From Microbacterium saperdae (GTDB lineage Bacteria; Actinomycetota; Actinomycetes; Actinomycetales; Microbacteriaceae): a stretch of 64,000 nt of DNA. How positions within the stretch are numbered: the stretch's first letter is position 1; each line of letters begins with the position of its first letter. The notes under the pieces were generated by a model. That model ran no database searches. It saw only the letters and a list, made by a program, of their open reading frames with translations, and was not told the DNA's origin. This document shows positions 43,463 to 52,833 of the stretch, piece by piece. Where the stretch lies: positions 310,001 through 374,000 of the forward strand of contig NZ_VFOX01000001.1 of assembly GCF_006716345.1 (NCBI RefSeq). Direction: 5' to 3'. Made by a program: the position numbers and the translations under genes.

Positions 43463-44416
43463 TCATCCGTCTGCCGTCTCGCCCAACCGGAACTCGATCC
43501 ACGCGGTCGTGACCTCGCCACCGTCGAGCGAGGGGCACCGTCCGGCGGCGAGCGCCTCGGTCAGCACCGGCACATCGGATGCCTGGGGTTCGATCGCGCA
43601 GGCGATGATGCCTCCGCCGCGACTCTCGCGCAGTGCCCAGAACCAGAGGTAGGGCCAGGCGTCTCCGTCCCACGAGACCTCGGCGCGGATGTCGAGATCC
43701 GCATGCGCGATCGCGTAGCGATGCGCGGCGAGCCGCTCGCTGAAGAGCATGGCGTGCACGGCGTCGTCGGGGAAGCGGCGCAGGTCGATGACGTCTCCGG
43801 CGACCGTCGGGAACGACGCGAGAGCGCCCGTCGCCGGATCGTGCGGTGCGCTGTCGTGTGCGCCGACGACGACGGTTCCGCGCAGCGGGCCGTCGGGAAC
43901 ATCGATCAGGGCTCCCTGGAGGAAGGCCTCGCCGAAGGTGAGGTGCTGTCCCCAGAGGTAGGGAGTGCGGCGCGCGGAGGTGTTGGTGATGGTCTCCTCG
44001 ATGCGCAGCACCGCCGCATCGGTCGACAGGGTGATGGTCTTGGAGAGTGCGAACGGCAGATCGGCGCTGACACACGAGAGCGCCACCACGATCTCCGACC
44101 CCGCCGCAGCGGTGACCTCGGCCGACCAGACGGCATGCTGCACGTCGCCGTGCGCGGTGAGCGGCCGGCCCCCGAAGTCGCACGCGACACCGGCGTTGGG
44201 GAACAGCTCATACCATCCGCCCACGGCGTACCCGCGGGATCCTGCGGGGTCCTTGTAGAGAAGATCCACGCCCGAACGGCGATCGATCAGCGCGTACAGA
44301 TGGGCGCCATGGTCCACGTTGATCGAGACGGTCATCCGCTCGTTGGACAGGTGCAGGCACCGATCGCCGTCGAGGATCTCGTCGACGACCGCGAGGGTGT
44401 CGACCGGCGTCGTCAC
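43463..44416 (-). CDS. Aldose 1-epimerase-like protein
   Basis: A 317-residue galactose-mutarotase-fold protein. A core of beta strands includes YELFPNAGVACDFGGRPL, LWGQHLTFGEAF and PYLWFWALRESRGG. The His in GQHLTFGEAF fits an active-site base position, but I cannot name the exact subfamily. The GTG start overlaps the GH20 stop. As last gene of the ABC-GH20 operon it would equilibrate anomers of the freed sugar, for example ahead of a dehydrogenase specific for one anomer. Confidence 0.75.
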   Translation of the reverse strand: MTTPVDTLAVVDEILDGDRCLHLSNERMTVSINVDHGAHLYALIDRRSGVDLLYKDPAGSRGYAVGGWYELFPNAGVACDFGGRPLTAHGDVQHAVWSAEVTAAAGSEIVVALSCVSADLPFALSKTITLSTDAAVLRIEETITNTSARRTPYLWGQHLTFGEAFLQGALIDVPDGPLRGTVVVGAHDSAPHDPATGALASFPTVAGDVIDLRRFPDDAVHAMLFSERLAAHRYAIAHADLDIRAEVSWDGDAWPYLWFWALRESRGGGIIACAIEPQASDVPVLTEALAAGRCPSLDGGEVTTAWIEFRLGETADG

Positions 44417-45954
44417 GCGGATTCGCCGACGTCGAGCCGACGGAAGTTCACGTCGAGCTGCTCCAGCCTCTCCAGGTGCGCGGGAAGCGTGTCGGTGAGG
44501 AAGGTCCCGTCGTCGGGGGTGCCCCAGACGACATCCGCGAAGACGCAGGCCCGGGGGAACGCCATGTACTCGACCTGCGCTGTGGTCGAGAGGTACTCGC
44601 TCCACAGCTGGAACTGGGAACCGAGGATCCGTGACCGCTGGGCATCGGGGATGCCGGCAGGGACGGGCTGATACGCGCGGACGGCCGCGAGGTCGAGGAG
44701 CGGGCCGTGCGCGAGAGGCTCCGTCTCTTCATCCCCCTGGTAGAAGTCGAAGTACGTGTTCTCCTGCGGAGCCATCACGACGTCGTGGCCCAGCGCCGAG
44801 GCGATGAGTCCCCCCTCCTCGCCTCGCCACGACATGACGGCCGCGGCCGGAGGCAGGCCGCCCTCGAGGATCTCGTCCCACCCGATCACGCGGCGACCGC
44901 GCTCGTGCACGAATGCGGTGATCTGGCTGAGGAACCAGCTCTGCAACTCGTCCTCGTCGGCCAGCCCCTCCTCGCGCATTCGCTGCTGTGCCTCGGCGCT
45001 GGCGCGCCACTCGTCCTTCGGGCATTCATCTGCACCCAGGTGCACGAACTCGAAGGGGAAGATCTCGAAGACGACCTCGAGCACGTCACGGCAGAACTGC
45101 AGAGTCCGATCCGATACCGAGTACACATGGGGCGAGACGCCCCATCCGCGCCCGACCTCCACTTCGGTGCCGTTGCCGAGCCAGGGGTAGGCGGCGATCG
45201 CGGCCTGTGCATGCCCGGGCATCTCGATCTCCGGCAGGACGTCGATCCCGAGCCGCGCGGCGTGCGCCACGAAGCCCTCGAGATCGGCGCGGGTGTAGAA
45301 GCCGCCGTGGCGGATGCCGTCGTGCGGCAGGTCATCCGACCACGGAGGGACGTGGCGTCCGCGCACCGTGCCGTCGCGCCAGGCGGCGACCTCCGTGAGC
45401 CTCGGATAGGCGGGGATCTCAATCCGCCACCCCTGGTCCTCGGTGAGGTGCAGATGGAACCGGTTGAACTTGTGGAGCGCGATGAGGTCGATGAAGCGAT
45501 GCACGAACTCCGGCGGCATGAAATGCCGGGCGGTGTCGAGGTGCGCGCCGCGCCAGGAGAGCGCAGGGCGGTCGGCGATGCGCACCGCCGGCACAGACCA
45601 CACGATGCCCGACCGGAGCTCGGGGGAGAAGGCCTCCGCGGGCAGCAGCTGCCGGATCGTCTGCACCGCGTGCAGTGCTCCGCGTCGACCGGAGGCGTGC
45701 ACGAGGATCGACTGTGCGTCGACCGCGACGCGGTACTCCTCGTCGGCGAGGCTCTGGTCGACGAGGAAGCGGATGCCGCCGATGTCTCCGACCGTCAAGG
45801 GAAGACCTGTCGCCGGGCGCAGCAGCTCGCCGAGCAGCTGCGCCGCGTCGCCGAGCCCCGCATCCGCGCTGATCCTCGTCGAGGAATCGAGCACGAACGG
45901 GGGTTCCTCGCACTCGACGAGCGAGACAGGACGCGGCACGATGTGTATCGTCAC
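44413..45954 (-). CDS. GH20 beta-N-acetylhexosaminidase, cytoplasmic
   Basis: A 513-residue enzyme. The N-terminal GH20b domain is at about residues 1-125 and the barrel at 130-480. The catalytic Asp309-Glu310 pair lies in HLGADECPK, where Asp assists the substrate acetamido group. HLHLTEDQGWRIEI and the WDE motif in GWDEILEGG bind the sugar. No signal peptide is present, so it cleaves terminal GlcNAc or GalNAc from imported glycans. It overlaps both neighbours. It supplies the amino sugar proposed for the IclR-controlled pathway. Confidence 0.95.
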   Translation of the reverse strand: MTIHIVPRPVSLVECEEPPFVLDSSTRISADAGLGDAAQLLGELLRPATGLPLTVGDIGGIRFLVDQSLADEEYRVAVDAQSILVHASGRRGALHAVQTIRQLLPAEAFSPELRSGIVWSVPAVRIADRPALSWRGAHLDTARHFMPPEFVHRFIDLIALHKFNRFHLHLTEDQGWRIEIPAYPRLTEVAAWRDGTVRGRHVPPWSDDLPHDGIRHGGFYTRADLEGFVAHAARLGIDVLPEIEMPGHAQAAIAAYPWLGNGTEVEVGRGWGVSPHVYSVSDRTLQFCRDVLEVVFEIFPFEFVHLGADECPKDEWRASAEAQQRMREEGLADEDELQSWFLSQITAFVHERGRRVIGWDEILEGGLPPAAAVMSWRGEEGGLIASALGHDVVMAPQENTYFDFYQGDEETEPLAHGPLLDLAAVRAYQPVPAGIPDAQRSRILGSQFQLWSEYLSTTAQVEYMAFPRACVFADVVWGTPDDGTFLTDTLPAHLERLEQLDVNFRRLDVGESA

Positions 45955-46721
45955 GGGGCGGGCTCCTTCGCCGGATCGTCGATGAACTGCTCGGTGAACG
46001 CGACCGCACGATCGAGGAACGCGTCGACGAGGGTCTTGCCGATCTCCGGCGACGCGCGACGCGGATCACCGAGTGCGCCGTTCGCGGACCAGCGCGAGAA
46101 CGGCTGCGGCAGATCGACGCGGCCGCCGGGGGAGTCGGTGAAGCCGTCGAGAGGGGCGATCTCCGCCGGTCCCGTCAGGGCATCGGTGTGGACGAGCGAG
46201 GGATCGCACTCCAGCGCGAGCGACGTCTCGATCTCGCAGGCGTGGTGATAGCGATGCCCCGGCTCGAAGTAGGCCGGGGTCAGGTCGCCGATCAGCTGCC
46301 CCCACATCAGGTGCGCCACGGAGCAGCCCAGGTCACGCCCGATCTCGCGGGCGGCGAGCCGTGTCGCATCGGTGTTGCCACCGTGCCCGTTCACGACGAC
46401 GACCTTCGTGATGCCGTTCGCCACGAGAGACTCGCACACGTCGCGCAGGAACGCCAGGAGTGTGGCCGGTCGCAGGGTGAGCGTGCCGGCGAAACCGAGA
46501 TGATGCTCCGACAGCCCGTACGCCAGGGGCGGGCACAGGATCGATCTCTCGCCCAGGCTCTGATCGAGGCGCCGGGCCAGCTCGGTCGCGATGGCGATGT
46601 CGGTGCGCAGATCGAGGTGCGGGCCGTGCTGCTCGGTCGCACCGATGGGGATGATCGCCACGGAGGCGCGCGCGAGCGCGCTCGCCGCCTCGACCGTGGT
46701 GAGGGTGGACAGCGCGGTCAC
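45951..46721 (-). CDS. Creatininase-family amidohydrolase
   Basis: A 256-residue metallohydrolase. Family signatures are visible: PIGATEQHGPHLDLRTD with a Glu and a His metal ligand, and the glycine-rich VVNGHGGNTDA. Relatives open small amide or lactam rings (creatininase, formamide hydrolases) and an FAPy deformylase. Within a sugar operon it may hydrolyse an amide or lactone-like intermediate; this is inference. The GTG start overlaps the previous stop, and the ATG of GH20 overlaps its end. Confidence 0.85.
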   Translation of the reverse strand: MTALSTLTTVEAASALARASVAIIPIGATEQHGPHLDLRTDIAIATELARRLDQSLGERSILCPPLAYGLSEHHLGFAGTLTLRPATLLAFLRDVCESLVANGITKVVVVNGHGGNTDATRLAAREIGRDLGCSVAHLMWGQLIGDLTPAYFEPGHRYHHACEIETSLALECDPSLVHTDALTGPAEIAPLDGFTDSPGGRVDLPQPFSRWSANGALGDPRRASPEIGKTLVDAFLDRAVAFTEQFIDDPAKEPAP

Positions 46722-48703
46722 TGGTCGTCCTCCAGCTGCAGGCGGATCGCGACGACACCCTTCGGGGGGACGCGCGCGGTGAGCGTGTGACCGGAGTACC
46801 GCACGGGGAAGGCCACATCGCCGCTCAACGACCGGGCGCCGACGATCCGCCTCTCGGCGGTGAACTGCGCATCGCGGAACCGGTACTCGGTGTTGTGCAG
46901 GATGACCTCCGCGCTCGTGTGCGAGGAGACGCCGACGACCACCTGCACGCTCGTGCTCGCTCCGGGCGTGCCGAGCGGCCCGCCGTCGCCGAGACTCGGA
47001 CGGAGCACGCTCGCCGCCTGCGCCACGAGTGCGCTCGGCGGGAGCTGCATGGGCAGTTCGATCAACCAGGTCTCGATCACCTCGTCGTATTCGGACGAGG
47101 GGCGGAAGTCCTGCTGCTGGGCCGTGTGCGCGACCGCGCCGGACTCGCGTTCGGACTGGACGGTCAGTCGCCAGGAGCCGGCGAACTCCAGCGGGGTGCC
47201 CACCGGTCCCAACGAGACGACGCGGTCGTGCGACGCATGGATCTCCGCCAGGAGCTCGTCGGGGTAGAGGTCGGGTCGCAGGATCAGCACCGGTCCGCGG
47301 ACGGACTGGTGCTCTTCCGCCGGGGCGACCGTGCCCACGACGGCTCCGGCACGGAACAGGCTGCTGAGGAGGGTGTGCGTGTGCGCGACGCGATCGTCGA
47401 TGAACCGCTCGACCTCGGCCTCGAGCGTGCTCGGCGAGTAGAGCAGCGTGAAGCCGCCGGGGTCGACGCGTGGTGCGGCGTCGCACGTGGTGCGCAACCG
47501 GTCCAGGTGCGCCCAGACATCGGGGGAGATCCCGTCGGCGAGGCAGTAGAGGCTCGCGTCCAGGCAGGGCGTGCTCTCGGATGCGGCGGGAGCGACGGCC
47601 CGCAGCGCGGTCAGCAGGCGCTGGTCGCGCTCGAGCATCGCGGGCGCCGTGTGCACCACGTCCCACTGCTCGTAGGTGTCGTGCACCGAGACCAGCCCCG
47701 CGAGCGGAACGTGAGGGAGGTGGGCGCGGATCAACAGGACCGCGGCCATCTGCCCGTGGATCGGCGGGTACGTCGGAGCCTCCAGCATCTCCACGCCGGC
47801 TGCGACGGTCTCCAGCACGAAGCCGTCCACGCCGGCGGACACCAGCGTGCGGTAGTCGACGCCGAAGCGGTAGAGGGCTTCGAAAGGATCGCGCATCCAC
47901 GCGTTGTTGAGCATGACGGTCGCCCCGAGCCGGTGCAGGCTGTCGGCCACCGTCGTCCAGAACTCCTCCCATCGCCGAGCGATGAACGAGATCCACTCCT
48001 GGCGAGCGGAGGCCCAGATCCAGGTCGCGCGCTCGGCCGTGAACCCTGCGGGAACCAGCGCTCCGCGGTGCTCCTCGAACTGCGCGATCATGTCATCCGA
48101 GAAGTCGGCCGCCCACAGCGGCAGCCGCGGGCTCGACAGTCCGTCGGCGCCGTGCAGCCCGTCGAAACCGTAGTACGCGAACACCGCGGTCAGGCCGGCG
48201 ACGAGCGTGTCGACATAGGCGCTGCCGTCGGCCAGACGACCGAGCGGGTTGATCAGGCCGTGCCGTTTCGCACCGGTACGGTCGGTGACCGTGAGCTCAG
48301 GGTGATCGCGGTTCCAGCCGCCCTGCTGCGTGTGCCCGTCGAGCTCGAACTGGTAGAGGTCGAAGATCGCGAAGAACACCGCGACACCGGCATCCTGCAG
48401 TCCGCGCACGAGTCCGCGCAGCTCGGCCCTCGTCCAGTCCTGCCGGGGGCCGCGCACGGCGACCGGCCGGGCGGCGTAGGAGGTGCACTCGGTCGGGATC
48501 AGGCCGTCGTCGTCATCGGCGTGCGCGTGCACGAACTCGGCGCTGAACAGGAGCAGGGAGAGTCGCTCGGGGCGCTCGCCCATGTCGCCGAGCACGGCGC
48601 CGACGCCGAAGTCGGGGAGCGTGTTGTCGAACCCGATGAGTTCGATCCAGACGTGCTTCGCCGGGGAGGCGGCACGACCGTTCTCGAGGGAGGAGGACGG
48701 CAT
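46718..48703 (-). CDS. Unclassified TIM-barrel-like protein, candidate glycosidase
   Basis: A 661-residue cytoplasmic protein in the middle of the ABC-GH20 operon. The N-terminal two thirds look like a barrel: strands VAVFFAIFDLYQF, YYGFDGLHGADG and VDGFVLETVAAG end in acidic residues (Asp181, Asp187, Glu298), as in retaining glycosidases of clans with Asp or Glu pairs. The C-terminal third looks like beta-sandwich. I cannot place it in a known GH family. It starts six bases before the permease end and is coupled to the creatininase-like gene, so it likely acts on the imported glycan. A possible new glycosidase family. Confidence 0.6.
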   Translation of the reverse strand: MPSSSLENGRAASPAKHVWIELIGFDNTLPDFGVGAVLGDMGERPERLSLLLFSAEFVHAHADDDDGLIPTECTSYAARPVAVRGPRQDWTRAELRGLVRGLQDAGVAVFFAIFDLYQFELDGHTQQGGWNRDHPELTVTDRTGAKRHGLINPLGRLADGSAYVDTLVAGLTAVFAYYGFDGLHGADGLSSPRLPLWAADFSDDMIAQFEEHRGALVPAGFTAERATWIWASARQEWISFIARRWEEFWTTVADSLHRLGATVMLNNAWMRDPFEALYRFGVDYRTLVSAGVDGFVLETVAAGVEMLEAPTYPPIHGQMAAVLLIRAHLPHVPLAGLVSVHDTYEQWDVVHTAPAMLERDQRLLTALRAVAPAASESTPCLDASLYCLADGISPDVWAHLDRLRTTCDAAPRVDPGGFTLLYSPSTLEAEVERFIDDRVAHTHTLLSSLFRAGAVVGTVAPAEEHQSVRGPVLILRPDLYPDELLAEIHASHDRVVSLGPVGTPLEFAGSWRLTVQSERESGAVAHTAQQQDFRPSSEYDEVIETWLIELPMQLPPSALVAQAASVLRPSLGDGGPLGTPGASTSVQVVVGVSSHTSAEVILHNTEYRFRDAQFTAERRIVGARSLSGDVAFPVRYSGHTLTARVPPKGVVAIRLQLEDDQ

Positions 48704-48709
48704 CGGTGA

Positions 48710-49624
48710 CTATCCCTTCACGCCGGTGACGACGACGCCCTGGATGAACCACTTCTGCGCCACGGCGAACAACGCGATGCAGGGCAACATCGAGAACAGC
48801 GTCGCAGCCATCATGAGCGGGAAGTTCTGGCTCTGCGCGCCGACGAAGTTGCTGATGCCGAGCGAGAGCGGGAACTTGTCCTGCGACTGCAGGAAGATGA
48901 GCGGACCGAGGTAGTCGTTCCAGTACTGCAGGAAGGCGAAGAGTCCGACGATCATCAAGGCCGGCTTCGAGAGCGGCAGGATGATGGTGAGGAAGATCCG
49001 GACCGATCCTGCTCCGTCGATGCGGGCAGCCTCGTCGAGCTCCAGCGGGATGTTCAGGAAGAACTGACGCAGCAGGAAGGTGTTGAACGGTGCCGCGAAG
49101 AAGGCCGGCACCAGGATCGGGAGATAGGTGTCGATCCAGCCGATGTTGCTGAAGATGATGTACGACGGGACCACCGTCACCCAGATCGGCACCATCATCG
49201 TGCTCAGCATCAGGAAGAACAGCGGCTCGCGGAAGCGGAAGCGGAAGCGTGCGAATCCGTAGGCGGCGCAGGCGCTGCTGATCACGCTGCCGGCGACGCC
49301 GACGACCGTGAGCACGATCGTGTTCCAGGTGTAGGTCAGGAACGGCGCCTCGGTGAAGATGTCCGCGAAGTTCGCCCAGTCGATCGGGTTCGGGAACCAC
49401 TTGATCGGGTACTCGTACACCTGATCGGGCGTCTTCAGGCTGGTGCTCAGCATCCAGAAGAACGGCACCATGTACATCACGCAGCCGACCGCGAGCACGG
49501 CGTAGGTGATGACCATGATCATGCGACGTCGACTGGTGCGGCTCATGGGCGCGGCGTGCTGCTTGCGGCGCGGTTCCTCGGCGAGCGGCGCGGGCGAGGA
49601 ACGCGGCTTCTCGGTGATGGTCAT
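48710..49624 (-). CDS. Carbohydrate ABC transporter permease, MalG/UgpE type
   Basis: A 304-residue permease with six membrane segments and the coupling motif DEAARIDGAGSVRIFLTIIL. The basic N-terminus (SRTSRRRMIMV) is cytoplasmic. The ATG overlaps the upstream permease stop. Second permease of the importer with the two genes upstream. No ATPase is encoded nearby. Confidence 0.92.
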   Translation of the reverse strand: MTITEKPRSSPAPLAEEPRRKQHAAPMSRTSRRRMIMVITYAVLAVGCVMYMVPFFWMLSTSLKTPDQVYEYPIKWFPNPIDWANFADIFTEAPFLTYTWNTIVLTVVGVAGSVISSACAAYGFARFRFRFREPLFFLMLSTMMVPIWVTVVPSYIIFSNIGWIDTYLPILVPAFFAAPFNTFLLRQFFLNIPLELDEAARIDGAGSVRIFLTIILPLSKPALMIVGLFAFLQYWNDYLGPLIFLQSQDKFPLSLGISNFVGAQSQNFPLMMAATLFSMLPCIALFAVAQKWFIQGVVVTGVKG

Positions 49625-50613
49625 CGGTTCTTTCCTCGGTCGGCGGCGTAGAAGACCCAGCGGCTGGAGGTGCCGTAGAAGATCGCCGTGATGATCAGGA
49701 TGATGGCGAAGAGCACCATCGACAGCGCGCAGGCGTAGCCGAGACGCAGGTCCTTGAACGCCGTGTCGTAGATGTACAGCGAGAAGAAGTAGGAGCCGTA
49801 GTCCGGTCCACCCTTCGTCATCACGAACGCCTGGGTGAAGATCTGGAAGGTGCCGATCAGTCCGAGGATGAGCTGCAGCAGGATCACCGGCGACATCATC
49901 GGCAACGTGACCGCGCGGAAGGTGCGCCACCAGCCGGCTCCGTCGAGACCGGCGGCCTCGTAGAGCTCCGTGGGGATGCCCTGCAGCCCTCCGAGGTAGA
50001 TGATGATCGACGAGCCCACGGCCCACAACTGCATGATGACGATCGCCGGGATGACCCAGGTCTGGCTCGTGAGCCAGGGGATCCCCGGGATCCCGACGAG
50101 ATTCAGAACGCCGTTGATGACGCCGAAATCACGATGGAAGACGAAGCCCCAGAGCACCGTGACCGCGACGCCGGAGAGCACGGACGGCAGGTAGTAGATC
50201 GTGCGGAAGACGCCCATGCCGACGAACTTCTGGTTCATCAGCATGGCGATCCCGAGGCCGAGGATCAGACTGAGCGGCAGATACAGCGCCACGAAGATGA
50301 ACGTGACCTTGAGGGACTGCCAGAACAGCGGATCGTCGGTGAAGATCTTGGTGTAGTTGTCGAAGCCGATCCAGACCGGAGCACCTCCTCCTGACCAGTC
50401 GGTGAACGACAGGTAGATCGCGACGCCGATCGGGATCGCCGAGAAGAGCAGGAAGCCGATCAGCCACGGCTGGATCCAGAGGAACCCGGCCCGCGCCTCA
50501 CGACGCGCATGGGGGCTGGTCTTCCGCACGCCGGACGGACGGCGCGCCTGTGCCGCCGCAGTCGGCTGCGGAGGGAGTCCCGCGGTCGAGACCTGCGGCG
50601 GCGCAGCGGTCAC
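49621..50613 (-). CDS. Carbohydrate ABC transporter permease, MalF/UgpA type
   Basis: A 330-residue permease. A long cytoplasmic N-terminus (about 45 residues, Pro- and Arg-rich) precedes six membrane segments; the coupling motif is YEAAGLDGAGWWRTFRAVTL. The GTG start overlaps the end of the binding-protein gene and its own end overlaps the next permease. Partner of MalG-type permease and lipoprotein of the same operon. Confidence 0.92.
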   Translation of the reverse strand: MTAAPPQVSTAGLPPQPTAAAQARRPSGVRKTSPHARREARAGFLWIQPWLIGFLLFSAIPIGVAIYLSFTDWSGGGAPVWIGFDNYTKIFTDDPLFWQSLKVTFIFVALYLPLSLILGLGIAMLMNQKFVGMGVFRTIYYLPSVLSGVAVTVLWGFVFHRDFGVINGVLNLVGIPGIPWLTSQTWVIPAIVIMQLWAVGSSIIIYLGGLQGIPTELYEAAGLDGAGWWRTFRAVTLPMMSPVILLQLILGLIGTFQIFTQAFVMTKGGPDYGSYFFSLYIYDTAFKDLRLGYACALSMVLFAIILIITAIFYGTSSRWVFYAADRGKNR

Positions 50614-51884
50614 CGGTTGGTCTCTTCCTGGATCGCGGTGAGCGTCTCGCGAGGGTCTCCGCCGTTCATCAGCGAGGCCACGCGGTTGCCGTAGGCGATC
50701 TCGTACTTCGCCCAGAGCGGCGGGTAGCTGATCGCCGCGGCATCCTCGCCGATGGCCGGGAAGAGGAGATCACGCGCAGGGTCCGTGGTGCGGGCGGTGA
50801 CCAGGGCGCTCTGCAGGTACGGGATGGTCGACTGCACCGGCTCGGAGCCGAGGTAGTCGAGGAACTTCCACGCGGCGTCGACATTCTTCGCGTCGCGGCT
50901 CAGGCCCCAGCCGCCACCTGCGGTCGCGATCTCGCGCTTGCCGGTGGATCCCTTGGGCAGAGCGACGATCTCCCACTCGAACTTGTCGGCGATCGCCTCC
51001 TTGGCGCCTGCGGCGTACCAGGAGCCGTTCATGAACATGGCGACCAGGCCGCCGGCGAACGGATCGACACCCGTGGGCAGGCCCTCGGAGCTCGGCACGG
51101 CGCCGGCCTTGATCGCCGCGTTGATCTGCTCGAAGGTCGCGATGTTCGCGTCGTTGTCGACGATGGCCTTGCTGCCGTCCTCGGAGAACACCTCGCCGCC
51201 GTTCGCCTTCATGACGCCGCGCATTCCCCAGGAGCTGCCGTTGACGAAGCCACCCCAGCGGGTCTGCTTCCCGCCTTCCTTGAGCGTGAACGCCTCGGAG
51301 ATCTCGTAGAAGTCGTCCCACGTCCAGTCGCCGTTCGGCACCGGGATGCCGAGCTCGTCGAACATCGTCTTGTTGACGTAGATGCCGTACCCCGACATGT
51401 CCTCCGGGAGTGCGACGAGCTTGCCGCCGGCCGAGAACTGGGCTTCGACGGCCGGGTAGAAGTCGGCGCGGTTGACGGAGTTCTTCGTGTCCTTGATGAA
51501 CCCGTCCAGCGGCTGCAGCCATCCGGCCTCGGCGTGCGCGGCGAGCTCGAGAGTGCGGACGTAGTAGATGTCCGGCAGCGTCTTCGCGAGCGCCTGCGTC
51601 TTCACCTTGGTGTTGTACTGCTCGCCGTCGGCGATGTTCAGCAGGTTGACCGTGGTCGACGAGTTCTTGCCCTGGTAGGCGGCGATGACGTCGCGGAGCT
51701 GCTTCTCCCAGTCGGCCGAGTCGTTCGCGAGCAGCGACACGGTGCCCCCGCCGCCGGCTCCGCCCGTGCCTCCCCCTCCGGGGGAGCAGGCGGACAGCGC
51801 GAGCATCGCCGCAGCGGCTGCGGTTCCGCTCAGGAACGTGCGACGTGTCGTCTGGTGGGTGAAAAGTCCTGTGGTGTTCGCCAT
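50610..51884 (-). CDS. Sugar ABC transporter substrate-binding lipoprotein (Tat-type signal)
   Basis: A 424-residue extracellular binding protein of the MalE type. The signal contains TTRRTFLSGTAAAAAMLALS followed by a lipobox LSAC, indicating Tat export and lipid anchoring. A Gly-rich linker and a two-lobed binding domain follow. The ATG at 51884 has a GAGGAG site; the frame is open further upstream but lacks homology. First gene of an operon of permeases, candidate glycosidase, creatininase-like enzyme, GH20 and epimerase. An IclR-type box lies 121 bases upstream of the start. Confidence 0.93.
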   Translation of the reverse strand: MANTTGLFTHQTTRRTFLSGTAAAAAMLALSACSPGGGGTGGAGGGGTVSLLANDSADWEKQLRDVIAAYQGKNSSTTVNLLNIADGEQYNTKVKTQALAKTLPDIYYVRTLELAAHAEAGWLQPLDGFIKDTKNSVNRADFYPAVEAQFSAGGKLVALPEDMSGYGIYVNKTMFDELGIPVPNGDWTWDDFYEISEAFTLKEGGKQTRWGGFVNGSSWGMRGVMKANGGEVFSEDGSKAIVDNDANIATFEQINAAIKAGAVPSSEGLPTGVDPFAGGLVAMFMNGSWYAAGAKEAIADKFEWEIVALPKGSTGKREIATAGGGWGLSRDAKNVDAAWKFLDYLGSEPVQSTIPYLQSALVTARTTDPARDLLFPAIGEDAAAISYPPLWAKYEIAYGNRVASLMNGGDPRETLTAIQEETNR

Positions 51885-52004
51885 GGTGGCTCTCCTCGTT
51901 GTGGCCAGTGCTGTGGTGGCTGACTGTCGCCGGGTGCGACCTTCAGGTGACGCGTGATGCGATGGGGGATGAAGACGAGTGGTGATCATCAGCGGTGATG
52001 ATTG

Positions 52005-52020
52005 GTTCACGTATTAGAAC
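52005..52020. promoter_or_regulatory. IclR-type operator A, GTTCACGTATTAGAAC
   Basis: Inverted repeat GTTC-N8-GAAC in the 182-base gap between the SDR and the binding-protein genes. On the minus strand it contains TAATAC, a possible -10 box, so binding would repress the ABC operon. One of five related boxes. Confidence 0.65.
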
Positions 52021-52066
52021 TTCGGGTCAGCTATTTGGACGATCGTATCGACGCCCTGGGTCGGTG

Positions 52067-52816
52067 TCAATCTTCGACGCGCGAAAACGCCTCGACGGAT
52101 GCGACGACGGCGCGGGGCCTCCGCGACAGCGGTCGCCAGTCGAGAAGAGTCTCGGCCCGCGACCAGTCGAGGTGACGGCGTTCGTGGTCTCCCGTGATGG
52201 TCATCGCCGTGCAGCCCGGCTCATCGCGCAGGATCGCGGCTCCGAACGCCGCGGCGGTGTCCGAGGCGGAGGTCATCACGGTGGCGTGCTTGTCTTCCGA
52301 GCTCGACTGCCAGACGTCGTCGGCCATCGGCAGCACGAGGCGGAGGATCGTGACATGCAACCCGTGTTCCCTCGCGGCCGCGCGCGCCACGTCCTCGCCC
52401 AGTCGTTTCGACAGGCCGTAGGCGTCGACGGCATCCGGTGTCGCATCATCCGTGGAGGACAGGAAGGCGTCGAACACCGACAGCGAACCCGCGATCACCA
52501 CGCGGCGCACGCCGGCGCGGGCAGCGGCCTGGAGGGCGTTGTACAGGCCGGTGACGTTGACGTCGAACTGGCTGCGTGCCCATGCCGGACTGTCCCAGCC
52601 CTCTTTGGTGCCCATCGCCATGTAGACGATCGCATCCATGCCTTCCGCGGCGCGCGTGAGTGCGTCCTGGTCGAGCACATCGACCTCGATGGTGGTGGCC
52701 CACTCCAGCCGCAGATCCGGTATGCGGTCGGCGACCGTCACGCGATGGCTCTCCGCGAGTGCGGGGCCGACAAGGCGGCCGAGGTGTCCGCCGCCGCCGA
52801 TGATCAGCAGTTTCAT
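52067..52816 (-). CDS. SDR-family NAD-dependent sugar dehydrogenase/epimerase
   Basis: A 249-residue extended SDR. The NAD motif is LLIIGGGGHLGRLV, the serine is in AGSLSVFD, and the active site is YGLSK. It resembles the small uronate or aldose dehydrogenase-type SDRs. Start at 52816 has a perfect GGAGGAAA site. It follows the dehydratase gene (18-base gap) and ends the upstream operon. A role in oxidising an aldose at C1 is inferred. Confidence 0.8.
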   Translation of the reverse strand: MKLLIIGGGGHLGRLVGPALAESHRVTVADRIPDLRLEWATTIEVDVLDQDALTRAAEGMDAIVYMAMGTKEGWDSPAWARSQFDVNVTGLYNALQAAARAGVRRVVIAGSLSVFDAFLSSTDDATPDAVDAYGLSKRLGEDVARAAAREHGLHVTILRLVLPMADDVWQSSSEDKHATVMTSASDTAAAFGAAILRDEPGCTAMTITGDHERRHLDWSRAETLLDWRPLSRRPRAVVASVEAFSRVED

Positions 52817-52833
52817 GTGATTTCCTCCGTCTC

